A stretch of 64,000 bases of DNA from NCBI GenBank assembly GCA_963835585.1, contig CAWIGF010000003.1, forward strand, positions 372,001 through 436,000, read 5' to 3'. The position numbers and the translations under genes are program-made. How positions within the stretch are numbered: position 1 is the first letter of the stretch; each line of letters begins with the position of its first letter. Of the stretch, positions 8,329 to 17,016 are shown piece after piece. The notes beneath the pieces were generated by a model. It was not told the origin of the DNA, did no database searches, and saw only the letters and a list, made by a program, of their open reading frames with translations. Source of the DNA: UBA10107 sp963835585 (GTDB lineage Archaea; Nanobdellota; Nanobdellia; Woesearchaeales; UBA10107).

Positions 8329-8353
8329 TGACTAAAAAGAGGGTTTAGGACGA

Positions 8354-10621
8354 ATGAAACAAGAACAGATTCAGGCGAAGGCATCGATTGATTCTATCAG
8401 AAAAAGGGATGGAAGGACCGTTCCATTTGACAGCGCAAAGATAAAGGATGCTATTATGAAGGCATTTATGGCTATGAAACAGCCGTATACAGTAGATGTT
8501 CTCCAGAAACTTACCGATGATGCTGTTTCCTTAATCAATGAGAAATTCAGCGAAAGAATTCCTTCTGTCGAAGACGTCCAGGATTTGGTTGAGACAATTC
8601 TTATCATAAACAAATATGTTTCCGTCGCAAAACAATACATCTTGTACAGGAGTGAACGTTCGAGATTAAGGAATAAACGATCTTTGATTCCTGACAAGAC
8701 AAAAGCTTCATTCGATGAGAGCAAGAAATATTTCCATAACCCTCTTGCCGAGTTCGTCTACTACAGAACATATTCGCAATGGGTTGACAAAGAAGGAAGG
8801 AGAGAGACATGGACGGAAACGATAGACCGTTACATGGATTTCATGAAAGAGAACATAGGAGAAAAATTAACCAAAGAAGAATACGAAGAAGTGAGGCAGG
8901 GAATACTCAAGCTTGAAGCGATGCCTTCGATGCGACTCCTGCAGTTTGCGGGAAAAGCTGCACGAAAGACAAATATATGCTGTTATAACTGTTCATTCAT
9001 TGCGCCTTCGCAGCTCCAGGATTTCGGAGAAATAATATATATCCTTATGTGCGGCACCGGTGTTGGATTTTCTGTTGAGCACCATAATGTAGAAGCATTG
9101 CCTCAGATAAAAAATCAAACCGGAATTAAGCTTCCTACTTATGTTGTCGAGGATACACGAGAGGGATGGTCGAATGCGCTCATCACAGGAATGAAAACAT
9201 GGTATAATGGACAAGATATTGACTTTGATTTCTCTCAAATACGGCCCGAGGGAACAAAATTGAAAACAATGGGAGGAAGGGCATCAGGTCCTGATCCGTT
9301 GCGTTCGCTTCTTGAATTCACAAAAAGAAAAATAATTGGGAGACAGGGAAGAAGGCTGAAGACAATCGATGTTCATGACATAATCTGCAAGACAGGAGAG
9401 GTTGTCATTGCAGGCGGAGTCCGAAGAAGCGCACTAATATCATTATCCGATATTGATGACGTGGACTTGCGAGAAGCGAAGATGGGTGCATTCTATATGC
9501 ACAGTCCACACAGAAGCATGTCAAACAATTCAACCGCATACAAGCAAAAACCTTCCCTTACTGAGTTCATGGAAGAATGGATATCCTTGATGCGCTCAGG
9601 AACAGGAGAAAGGGGCATATTCAACAGATCAGGATTGGCGAGACATTTGCCACAAAGACGAGTGAATGCGATAGGTAATGCTGTAGAAACTCTTGGTTCG
9701 AATCCATGTGGAGAGATTTTGCTGCAGTCGAAACAATTTTGTAACCTAACTGAAGTCGTGGCGCGTCCAGAGGATACAATCGAGTCATTGCTTAGAAAAA
9801 TACGTCTCGCGACAATTCTTGGCACGTATCAGTCATCATTAACTAATTTCCCATACCTTTCAAAGGAATGGAAGGAGCATTGCGACGCAGAACGTCTTCT
9901 TGGAGTTTCGATATCAGGACAATGGGATTGCCCTGCTTTGCGAAACGAAAAAACGCTTCAGATATTGAGAGAGGAAGCGGTAAAGGTCAATCAAGAGTTT
10001 GCAAAAAGATTTGGTGTAGGCCAATCAATGTGCATAACATGTGTTAAGCCATCAGGAACATTGTCGCAGGTTGCTGACTGTTCTTCAGGAATACATCCCC
10101 GTTATGCTCCACATTACATAAGAAGAGTGCGAATTGCCGCAACAGATCCTCTATTCAGGTTGCTCAGGGACCAGAAAGTTCCTTTCCATCCGGAAGTAGG
10201 ACAGACACTCGACAATGCAACGACTTATGTCCTAGAATTCCCTGTAAAGGCTCCAAAATCATCTATATTCAAAGATGATATTGCTGCGCTTGAGCAGCTT
10301 GAATACTGGAAGAAGGTAAAAATGAGCTATACCGAGCATAATCCTTCGATAACAGTTTATGTCGGAGATGATGAATGGCTTCAGGTTGGAAATTGGGTGT
10401 ACCAGAACTGGGACATAATTGGTGGAATATCATTCCTTCCAAGGTCAAATCACGCATACAAACTTGCGCCATATGAAGAGATCACCAAGGAAGAGTATGC
10501 TCGATTGAACAAAAGCTTCCCTGATATTGATTTTTCCGACTTGATACTGTATGAAAAAGACGATGAAACCGAGGTAAAGGCCGAATTGGCATGTGCTGGC
10601 GGCGTCTGTGAAATGCAGTAA
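8354..10621 (+). CDS. nrdJ: Adenosylcobalamin-dependent (class II) ribonucleotide reductase
   Basis: A 755-residue class II reductase that makes deoxyribonucleotides using the 5'-deoxyadenosyl radical from coenzyme B12. An ATP-cone allosteric domain occupies about residues 12-100. The barrel follows, with CCYNCSFI, GTGVGFSVEHH, GGVRRSALISLSDIDD, the NPCGEI active-site loop and VKPSGTLSQVADCSSG. The C-terminal CAGGVC supplies the redox thiol pair. It resembles the RTPR (triphosphate reductase) subgroup. It needs no oxygen and no second subunit. A cobalamin adenosyltransferase near 31 kb could provide its cofactor. It has the longest predicted leader of any gene here. Confidence 0.93.
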   Translation: MKQEQIQAKASIDSIRKRDGRTVPFDSAKIKDAIMKAFMAMKQPYTVDVLQKLTDDAVSLINEKFSERIPSVEDVQDLVETILIINKYVSVAKQYILYRSERSRLRNKRSLIPDKTKASFDESKKYFHNPLAEFVYYRTYSQWVDKEGRRETWTETIDRYMDFMKENIGEKLTKEEYEEVRQGILKLEAMPSMRLLQFAGKAARKTNICCYNCSFIAPSQLQDFGEIIYILMCGTGVGFSVEHHNVEALPQIKNQTGIKLPTYVVEDTREGWSNALITGMKTWYNGQDIDFDFSQIRPEGTKLKTMGGRASGPDPLRSLLEFTKRKIIGRQGRRLKTIDVHDIICKTGEVVIAGGVRRSALISLSDIDDVDLREAKMGAFYMHSPHRSMSNNSTAYKQKPSLTEFMEEWISLMRSGTGERGIFNRSGLARHLPQRRVNAIGNAVETLGSNPCGEILLQSKQFCNLTEVVARPEDTIESLLRKIRLATILGTYQSSLTNFPYLSKEWKEHCDAERLLGVSISGQWDCPALRNEKTLQILREEAVKVNQEFAKRFGVGQSMCITCVKPSGTLSQVADCSSGIHPRYAPHYIRRVRIAATDPLFRLLRDQKVPFHPEVGQTLDNATTYVLEFPVKAPKSSIFKDDIAALEQLEYWKKVKMSYTEHNPSITVYVGDDEWLQVGNWVYQNWDIIGGISFLPRSNHAYKLAPYEEITKEEYARLNKSFPDIDFSDLILYEKDDETEVKAELACAGGVCEMQ

Positions 10622-10696
10622 TCTTTTCTCGTTTTTTCTTTTTATTTAGATTTTTTTCGATATAGTTTTAAAAGGAAGGGCTTTTCTGCTTTTATG

Positions 10697-11947
10697 ATGA
10701 ACAAAAAAGACATAGAAATAATGTCGCCTGTCGGTTCTTATGAATCTCTCATGGCGGCAATAAAAGCAGGAGCGGATTCGGTATATTTCGGTGTAGATCA
10801 CCTTACGATGCGTGCACGCGCAGCGGACAATTTTAGTCTCAATGATCTGAAAAAAATAGTCTCAATATGCAGGAAAAACAAGATAAAAACATATCTCGCA
10901 TTGAATACGCTCGTGTACGATTCTGAATTGAAACTGATGAAAAGAATATGTGATGCTGCGAAAAAGGCTGACATAAGCGCAGTCATCGCCACAGATATGG
11001 CAACAATAGAATATGCACATAAAATCGGGATTGAGGCCCATATTTCAGTCCAAGCCAATGTTTCAAATCTAGAATCCGTTAAATTCTACTCAAAATATGC
11101 TGATGCAATCGTTTTGGCAAGGGAACTGACATTAAAACAAATAAAAGACATCTGTACTTCGATAAAGACTAAGAAAATCAAAGGACCGAATGGAAAATTG
11201 GTCAAGATAGAGCTATTTGCCCACGGTGCATTATGTGTCTCAATCTCTGGAAAATGTTATATGAGCCTTGCAACATACAACGCTCCTGCAAACAGGGGTG
11301 TCTGTTTGCATAATTGCAGAAGAGCATACAGAGTCATTGATGAAGAGACAGGAGATGAATTAAAGATAGAAAATAAGTATGTAATGTCTCCAAAGGATTT
11401 GTGCACCATTGGATTTTTGGACAAACTTATTGATGCAGGCGTATCCATTCTGAAGATAGAAGGAAGAGGGAAAGGCCCCGATTATGTTTATACAACGACA
11501 AAAGTTTACAAGGATGCCGCCGAGAACTATCTGCATGGAACATATACAAAAGATAAAGTAAAAAAATGGATAAAAGACCTTGAAACAGTCTACAACAGAG
11601 GATTCTGGCAAGGAGGATATTATTTGGGAAAGAAGCTTGGAGAGTGGAGTGGCATAGAAAGTTCGAAAGCAACAAAGGAAAAGCAGTTCATAGGTGTCGC
11701 TGAAAATTACTATATTAAAAATAAGGTTGCCGCGTTCAAGATCCAGGCAGGAAAAATAAATGTTGGCGATGAAATCGTGATAACGGGACCCACGACAGGA
11801 ATCATAAAGATGAACATAAAGTCAATGAGAACTGACGAGGGTAATGTTTCTTCGGCAGAAAAAGGTGATGTCGTCACGATTCCTATAAATGAGAAAATCA
11901 GAAAGAACGACCAAGTTTACGTTCTTGTTGATAGGGAAGAGGAATAA
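10697..11947 (+). CDS. U32 peptidase-family protein (TrhP/UbiU-like)
   Basis: About 416 residues of the U32 family. The N-terminal barrel starts with MSPVGSYESLMAAIKAGADSVY, and a cysteine cluster follows: AHGALCVSISGKCYMS, then GVCLHNCRR. Despite the family name, characterised members such as TrhP and RlhA hydroxylate tRNA or rRNA, and UbiU/UbiV hydroxylate ubiquinone precursors, often with an Fe-S cluster. A C-terminal beta-barrel-like domain follows the core. The next gene is an RNA methyltransferase that begins at the base after the stop codon, which favours RNA modification. The start is either ATG 10694 or 10697; 10697 is 27.5 bp from TTTAAA. Confidence 0.85.
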   Translation: MNKKDIEIMSPVGSYESLMAAIKAGADSVYFGVDHLTMRARAADNFSLNDLKKIVSICRKNKIKTYLALNTLVYDSELKLMKRICDAAKKADISAVIATDMATIEYAHKIGIEAHISVQANVSNLESVKFYSKYADAIVLARELTLKQIKDICTSIKTKKIKGPNGKLVKIELFAHGALCVSISGKCYMSLATYNAPANRGVCLHNCRRAYRVIDEETGDELKIENKYVMSPKDLCTIGFLDKLIDAGVSILKIEGRGKGPDYVYTTTKVYKDAAENYLHGTYTKDKVKKWIKDLETVYNRGFWQGGYYLGKKLGEWSGIESSKATKEKQFIGVAENYYIKNKVAAFKIQAGKINVGDEIVITGPTTGIIKMNIKSMRTDEGNVSSAEKGDVVTIPINEKIRKNDQVYVLVDREEE

Positions 11948-13051
11948 ATGGCAAGTCCATTGTGCCCATATTTCGGAGAATGCGGGGGTTGTTCCCTTCA
12001 GAATATCGAATACCAGTATCAGTTAAAAGACAAAAATCGCGCGCTGCAAAAGGCGATAGATTTCTATGAAACTGAAATTTTTTCAGATAAAGAATATAAA
12101 TACAGGAATAGGATGGATTTCATATTCCATAAAAATGGTCTTGGTCTTAGAGAAAAAGGAAATTGGAAAAAAATAGTTGATGTCGAGGAATGCAAGATTT
12201 CTGATGAAGGAATAAACAGGCTGCTGAAAGAAGTAAGAGACTTTTTCAAGGAAATTGATTATTTCGATTTAAATAAACAAGCGGGAACTTTCAAATATTG
12301 TGTGATAAGGACAGCGAAAACATCTTCAATATCTTTTGTTTTGAACGAGGAGTCCAGTAGATTGGGAGAATCAGGAGATAAAATAAGGGAATTTGCGGAA
12401 AAAACAACAGCGGATAATGTCACTATAACCTATGTTCCTGCAAAAAGCGACATAAGCATTTCTTCTGAATTCTTTGCTGTTAAAGGAGGAGAAGAATTAT
12501 ATGAAGAATATCTTGGAAAGAAATTCTGGTATTCTGTCCAGGGATTTTTCCAGAACAACCATGCAATGGCTGAAAAAATGCAAAGCTACGTTCACGAACT
12601 GCTTATAAAATATGATACGAAAAATGCGCATCTTCTTGATCTATATGGAGGTGTAGGGACTTTTGGGATAATTAACTCCGATATGTTCAAGGATGTCCTT
12701 ACTATTGAAAGTGTGAATGAATGTGTTGATTCAGCTAATAAGAACATAATTGAAAATAACATAAATAATGCAAAGGCAATTGTTCTTGACGCCAAAAACC
12801 TAAGGAAGGTTCCATTACAAAGTCCATTATATGTGATAACGGATCCTCCGAGAACTGGAATGGATGATAGGACAATTACACATTTGAATGTCCTCAAGCC
12901 GAACGTTATTGTGTACATATCATGCAACATTGACCAGCTTCAGAAAGACATACCTAAATTCAAGGAATATTCGATAAAAAGTACTGCTTTGTTTGACTTA
13001 TTTCCGCAAACACCCCATTCCGAGGCTGTCGTTGAATTGATTCGCAGATGA
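11948..13051 (+). CDS. RNA (uracil-5)-methyltransferase, RumA/TrmA family
   Basis: A 367-residue SAM-dependent enzyme that places a methyl group on carbon 5 of uridine in rRNA or tRNA. The N-terminus has the Fe-S motif CPYFGECGGCS and a fourth Cys in VEECKI, as in RumA. There is no clear TRAM domain before it, so it is shorter than E. coli RumA. The SAM site is LLDLYGGVGTFG. The catalytic Cys lies in VYISCNIDQ, and the end has the conserved HSEAVVEL. It follows the U32 gene with no gap, so the two are cotranscribed. Whether the target is 23S rRNA or tRNA U54 is not decided by the sequence. Confidence 0.9.
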   Translation: MASPLCPYFGECGGCSLQNIEYQYQLKDKNRALQKAIDFYETEIFSDKEYKYRNRMDFIFHKNGLGLREKGNWKKIVDVEECKISDEGINRLLKEVRDFFKEIDYFDLNKQAGTFKYCVIRTAKTSSISFVLNEESSRLGESGDKIREFAEKTTADNVTITYVPAKSDISISSEFFAVKGGEELYEEYLGKKFWYSVQGFFQNNHAMAEKMQSYVHELLIKYDTKNAHLLDLYGGVGTFGIINSDMFKDVLTIESVNECVDSANKNIIENNINNAKAIVLDAKNLRKVPLQSPLYVITDPPRTGMDDRTITHLNVLKPNVIVYISCNIDQLQKDIPKFKEYSIKSTALFDLFPQTPHSEAVVELIRR

Positions 13052-13073
13052 TTCTAATTTTTTGTAGAATACT

Positions 13074-13811
13074 TTATTTTTCATCAAGAACAGCAACTAC
13101 TTTCGGATATTCTTTGTAGCCATCTTTTAGCGACATACGTAGTGTTGAAAACCGATCTCTGAAATCGTATCGCGACCACTGTTTTTGCGTCTCAAATTCG
13201 TTTTCCACTTCAGCCATGTACTTCATAGGACTTAATGCATGGCCTAAATGTCTTGAATTTACAAGATTTATGTGTTCGCCGTCTTTTACATATTTCATTC
13301 CAAGTGCGAACCCAACAAATGTAATGAAGTCAATCTCTGAAAGAAGTGTTCCTACGCCAATAAAATGGTAGTTTCGTTTTGGACCGGATTGAAGAATGAC
13401 ACCTTTTTTCAATTCAGTGAATTTTGGAATATATGTTTTAATGGTATATAACAGATCTTGCTCACTCATGAATGAAAAGGGTTTATCTGTGTCGAAATCA
13501 AGAACAGGTATATGCGCAAATTCTGTCATCAGTGTATCGAGTTGGACTTTTGAAGTCAATCCACTTATCTTTGTTTTATCATCTAATTTAAGCAAGTTAC
13601 GTACATCATCGGAAGAAATAGGTTTTGTAACATCCATATGTGCATATAGATCTATTTCTTTGCGCGGTTTTTGCCTGTCATAATCAACGAATATTAGCGT
13701 CTTCAATTTTTCTTTTTTGGGAAGTGCGCTGTTTTGCAAAGTCCATTCAAAATTAGGAAGCTGCGCAACTATTTCAAAAACATCCTTTCCAATAAGCGAT
13801 TCGAGCTCCAT
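13074..13811 (-). CDS. Unknown protein with primase-like motifs
   Basis: A 245-residue protein that I cannot assign firmly. It contains an acidic pair in VLDFDTD, then a segment with SGPKRNYHFIG, and later LVNSRHLGHAL and RFSTLRMS. An hDhD motif followed by SG...H is the pattern of archaeo-eukaryotic primase (AEP) active sites, but motif spacing and the rest of the fold were not verified. The N-terminus is acidic and helical. The ATG at 13811 is 27.5 bp from TTTAAA, preferred over an in-frame TTG at 13826. It ends convergently with the methyltransferase gene. Adjacent genes on this strand are exonuclease III and another orphan, each with its own promoter. Confidence 0.6.
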   Translation of the reverse strand: MELESLIGKDVFEIVAQLPNFEWTLQNSALPKKEKLKTLIFVDYDRQKPRKEIDLYAHMDVTKPISSDDVRNLLKLDDKTKISGLTSKVQLDTLMTEFAHIPVLDFDTDKPFSFMSEQDLLYTIKTYIPKFTELKKGVILQSGPKRNYHFIGVGTLLSEIDFITFVGFALGMKYVKDGEHINLVNSRHLGHALSPMKYMAEVENEFETQKQWSRYDFRDRFSTLRMSLKDGYKEYPKVVAVLDEK

Positions 13812-13842
13812 TGTGACATCAAACAAGAGGTATTATTTAAAG

Positions 13843-14595
13843 TTAATTCAGTTCTATTCCAACAGGAGCATGGTCAGAACCCACTACCTTGTCAAAAATA
13901 AACGCTTTTTTGAGCTTATTCTTCAAAGAACTTGAGATAATAAAGTAATCTATTCGCCAGCCGATGTTCCTTGCTCTTGCGTTGAACATGTAGCTCCACC
14001 ATGAATACTGGACTTTATCAGGATTTAACTCCCTGAATGTATCGATAAAACCTGCTTCGATTATTCTGTCAAAATCAGAGCGTTCTTCTGCTGTAAATCC
14101 TGCGTTGTGAATGTTATCCTTTGGCCTTGCTATGTCTATTTCCTCATGCGCGACATTCAAGTCTCCGCAAAAGATGACTGGTTTCTTCTTTTCCAGATTC
14201 TTTATGTAGCGAAGGAATTCAGCATCCCATTCCTGCCTATATTTCAGCCTTGTCAGTCCTCTCTGTGAATTAGGAGTATAAACGTCAACAAGATAGAAAT
14301 CCTTGAATTCTGCAGTAAGAACACGCCCTTCCTTGTCGTGGTTTTGTTTTCCAATTCCAAGAACTACTGAAATCGGTTTTATTTTTGAAAAAATAGCTGT
14401 TCCTGAGTATCCTTTCTTCTCTGCTGTGTTCCAGAAATGATTAGGATATTCCTCAAGCATTGTGTCAACCTGGTCAGGATGGGCCTTTGTCTCCTGGACG
14501 CAAAGAATGTCAGGATTCTCTTTTTTTACAAATTCAAGGAACCCTTTGTTGAGAATAGCTCTTATGCCGTTGACGTTCCATGATATAAGTTTCAT
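13843..14595 (-). CDS. xthA: Exodeoxyribonuclease III / AP endonuclease
   Basis: A 250-residue member of the exonuclease-endonuclease-phosphatase family. It would cut DNA at abasic sites and trim 3' ends in base excision repair. Conserved sites: SWNVNGIRA at the N-terminus, VQETKAH with the metal-binding Glu, GDLNVAHEEID, WSYMFNARARNIGWRIDYF, and the final SDHAPVGIEL with catalytic Asp-His. Length is normal (about 250-268). TTTAAA lies 25.5 bp before the ATG. Ogg2 and endonuclease III genes near 59 kb, plus PolX near 21 kb, would complete a repair pathway. Confidence 0.95.
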   Translation of the reverse strand: MKLISWNVNGIRAILNKGFLEFVKKENPDILCVQETKAHPDQVDTMLEEYPNHFWNTAEKKGYSGTAIFSKIKPISVVLGIGKQNHDKEGRVLTAEFKDFYLVDVYTPNSQRGLTRLKYRQEWDAEFLRYIKNLEKKKPVIFCGDLNVAHEEIDIARPKDNIHNAGFTAEERSDFDRIIEAGFIDTFRELNPDKVQYSWWSYMFNARARNIGWRIDYFIISSSLKNKLKKAFIFDKVVGSDHAPVGIELN

Positions 14596-14618
14596 GATAT
14601 AGACTTCATTTATCGTGT

Positions 14619-15455
14619 TTAAATATCTTCTGCAATTATTTTAGCACGGAGAGCGTAGCCTGACTTCTTGCCTTTGTATATTTCCTGACCTAGATCCAAC
14701 ACGACATATTCCAAGTTCTCTCCATTCCCAATTATCGTAAGATCTTCTGATTTAAGCGCCTTTGGGTAGCTATGCGCAGCGACAATGTGCCTGGGAGAGA
14801 AGTGCATATATGTATGGCCCTGTCCGAAATAGCGCTGAGTATCTTCTCCGGATGGTTTTTGGTCTTGCCTATTCAGTACTTTCGTGAACATACTATCTAA
14901 AGAATCTTCTTCCAGCTTGCTGTCGTTCACGTCGAAGAACACTACCGAAATGCAGTATTTCTTATCAGGTCTCAAATTTAGTGATCGCACAGCATCTTCG
15001 ACAGAATTGAACATGTACTGCGACTCTTTTTCATAAGCAAGCTGCTTATCAACAATCTCAGGCAGCATGTAAATTGTAGGTTCCTTGCCAAGAAGCTCAG
15101 TCTGTTTTTTCAGCATCAGGCTTCCATCTTTCTCGGGACTGCATGTATTCAGTGAGCAAAATAAATTTCTGAGAATGGGATCATATATAGAAATATCTTC
15201 TGATTCAGAAAGTGTTGTCCCTACTATTAATTTTTCACCAGGAATCAAACTATCTCCAAGTCCTGGATATGGTTTCACATTCAGAATGGTAAATCCATTC
15301 GCACGGAGGCTCTCTATTTTGAAGTCCATCAAAGAGCGCATCATATCTGCCAAATTTATTGGTTTATTAGGCAGATGAACATCGTGATAAATGGATATTA
15401 TTCTGTTTCCCTTAGAATACTTCCTTTCATCTACTTCATCGGTCGCTTCAGCCAT
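14619..15455 (-). CDS. Unknown 278-residue protein
   Basis: I do not recognise this protein. It is soluble by appearance, with a mixed alpha/beta composition and no membrane segment. Noticeable motifs are an N-terminal ISIYHDVHLPNKP and a C-terminal FGQGHTYMHFSPRHIVAAHSYPKAL rich in His and aromatics, which could bind a metal, although that is a guess. Two Cys occur in LFCSLNTCS. The frame opens at an ATG at 15482, but TTTAAA at 15482-15487 overlaps that codon; the in-frame ATG at 15455 is 29.5 bp downstream and is the more likely start. It is separated from exonuclease III by 23 bp. Confidence 0.6.
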   Translation of the reverse strand: MAEATDEVDERKYSKGNRIISIYHDVHLPNKPINLADMMRSLMDFKIESLRANGFTILNVKPYPGLGDSLIPGEKLIVGTTLSESEDISIYDPILRNLFCSLNTCSPEKDGSLMLKKQTELLGKEPTIYMLPEIVDKQLAYEKESQYMFNSVEDAVRSLNLRPDKKYCISVVFFDVNDSKLEEDSLDSMFTKVLNRQDQKPSGEDTQRYFGQGHTYMHFSPRHIVAAHSYPKALKSEDLTIIGNGENLEYVVLDLGQEIYKGKKSGYALRAKIIAEDI

Positions 15456-15599
15456 TTGTTTTTTATTTATTCTTTTTATCATTTAAAAATGTATTTATAT
15501 TTCTCTGAAAAAAATATTTTTTATTTTCTTGAATATTTTCATAAAAATAGGCATTTATCATCAAAATATTTAAATATGACTTCCCAATTAACTATAGTT

Positions 15600-16169
15600 A
15601 TGAAAAAAGCAAAAATGCTACATGCTGAACAGAGAATCACGAAAGATATGACTATTGGCGATTTGGTGCAGTCGTATCCTTCTGTTGTAGAAATACTGCT
15701 TGATGAGGGCGTTCATTGCATAGGATGTGGAGCTTCTTATTTTGAGACGATCGAACAGGGTCTTCTAGGGCACGGGAAATCAAAGGAGGAAATAGACAGG
15801 GTCGTGAAAAGTCTTAATGAGGCAATTCCAAAAGAAACTGGAAGCAAAGATGGCATTATTGTTACCGAAATCGCAGCAAATAAACTAAAAGAGCTGCTGA
15901 AGAAAGAGAAAAAGGGAACTGCATTGCGAATTTCGATATTAAAGGGAGGCTGTTCTGGATTCCAGTATGAGTTTGCGTTTGATGACAAAATCAAGAAGGC
16001 AGATAAGGTATTTGACATATCTGGAATTGCATTTGTCATAGACAAGAAAAGCTTATCAAAAATAAAAGGAGCAAGAATAGATTATTTGGATTCTCTTACG
16101 GGGGCAGGGTTTAAAGTGTCAAATCCTAATGCCTCAAGCACATGTGGATGTGGGCAAAGCTTTAATTAA
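15600..16169 (+). CDS. DUF1858 domain fused to A-type Fe-S carrier (IscA/ErpA/HesB)
   Basis: A 189-residue two-domain protein. Residues 10-75 form a DUF1858-type domain (MTIGDLVQSYP...CIGCG) with Cys40 and Cys43, a domain often found next to hybrid-cluster proteins or in RIC/ScdA repair proteins. Residues 86-189 form an IscA-like domain with the three cluster-binding Cys: one in KGGCSGFQY (118) and two in the C-terminal CGCG (182, 184). It should carry or deliver iron-sulfur clusters in the cytoplasm. A longer open frame begins at 15375, but TTTAAA at 15569-15574 is exactly 28.5 bp before the ATG at 15600, so I use that start. Confidence 0.88.
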   Translation: MKKAKMLHAEQRITKDMTIGDLVQSYPSVVEILLDEGVHCIGCGASYFETIEQGLLGHGKSKEEIDRVVKSLNEAIPKETGSKDGIIVTEIAANKLKELLKKEKKGTALRISILKGGCSGFQYEFAFDDKIKKADKVFDISGIAFVIDKKSLSKIKGARIDYLDSLTGAGFKVSNPNASSTCGCGQSFN

Positions 16170-16223
16170 AAAAGATTAAAAAAGCAAAACCCTTAAATAT
16201 GGTATCGTTGACCCGATATATAT

Positions 16224-17015
16224 ATGAATAGCATAATATCCGCTAAGAACGTAACTAAAAAGTTCAAAGATTTTGTAGCTGTTAATAATATTTCTTTCGA
16301 AGTTAAAGCAGGAGAGATCTTTGCGTTCCTCGGTCCAAATGGAGCAGGAAAAACAACCACTATTAAGATGCTCACTACTCTTCTAAATCAAACATCAGGA
16401 ACAATAATTGTGAACGGATTCGATACCAACAAACAGGCTGACGCAGTTCGAAAGTCGTTTGGAATAGTGTTTCAGGATCCGAGTTTAGACGACGAACTTA
16501 CTGCATATGAGAACATGGAATTTCATGCTGTTCTATACGGCCTTTCCAAAGAGGTAAGGACAAAAAGAATAAAGGAGCTTCTAGAATTTGTGGAATTGAC
16601 TGACAGAAAAGATAGTTTAGTGAAGGAGTTCTCAGGAGGAATGAAACGAAGGCTTGAAATTGCTCGTGGATTGCTCCATCATCCAAAAATACTGTATCTT
16701 GATGAACCTACTATAGGTCTAGATCCTCAAACAAGAAATCATATCTGGAATTATGTCCAAAAAATGAGTAGAGAAGAAGGCATCACTGTTTTCTTTACAA
16801 CGCACTATCTTGAGGAAGCGCAAAAAGTCGCCCAAAGGATAGCAATAATGGACAATGGAAAAATAATCGCAGAAGGAAGCTCAAAAGAATTAACAAAGAA
16901 AACACACACTAAAACACTAGAAGAAGCGTTCTTGAAATTAACAGGAAAAGACATACGACATGAGGAAGTAGGAAGCCGCGGGATGAGAATGCGCTGGAGA
17001 ATGCGGGGACGTTAA
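16224..17015 (+). CDS. ABC-2 type transporter ATP-binding protein
   Basis: A 263-residue ATPase of the DrrA/CcmA class. Walker A is GPNGAGKTT near residue 36, the Q-loop is FQDPSLDD, the signature FSGGMKRRLEIA and Walker B LYLDEPTIGLD. It powers the membrane protein encoded 1 bp downstream. The C-terminus ends in an unusual Arg/Met/Gly-rich tail (RGMRMRWRMRGR) that is not part of the ABC fold. Similar systems export drugs, polysaccharides or lipids; the substrate is unknown. CTTAAATA lies 29 bp before the ATG. Confidence 0.9.
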   Translation: MNSIISAKNVTKKFKDFVAVNNISFEVKAGEIFAFLGPNGAGKTTTIKMLTTLLNQTSGTIIVNGFDTNKQADAVRKSFGIVFQDPSLDDELTAYENMEFHAVLYGLSKEVRTKRIKELLEFVELTDRKDSLVKEFSGGMKRRLEIARGLLHHPKILYLDEPTIGLDPQTRNHIWNYVQKMSREEGITVFFTTHYLEEAQKVAQRIAIMDNGKIIAEGSSKELTKKTHTKTLEEAFLKLTGKDIRHEEVGSRGMRMRWRMRGR

Positions 17016-17016
17016 T

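Noticed and set aside
8272..8353. B12 riboswitch in the leader of the B12-dependent ribonucleotide reductase gene
   Set aside because: The leader is too short (about 80 nt) and no B12-box consensus is visible; such riboswitches are also not expected in archaea.
15375..15599. N-terminal extension of the DUF1858-IscA gene
   Set aside because: TTTAAA at 15569-15574 is exactly 28.5 bp before the ATG at 15600, and the upstream 75 residues look like translated AT-rich promoter DNA.
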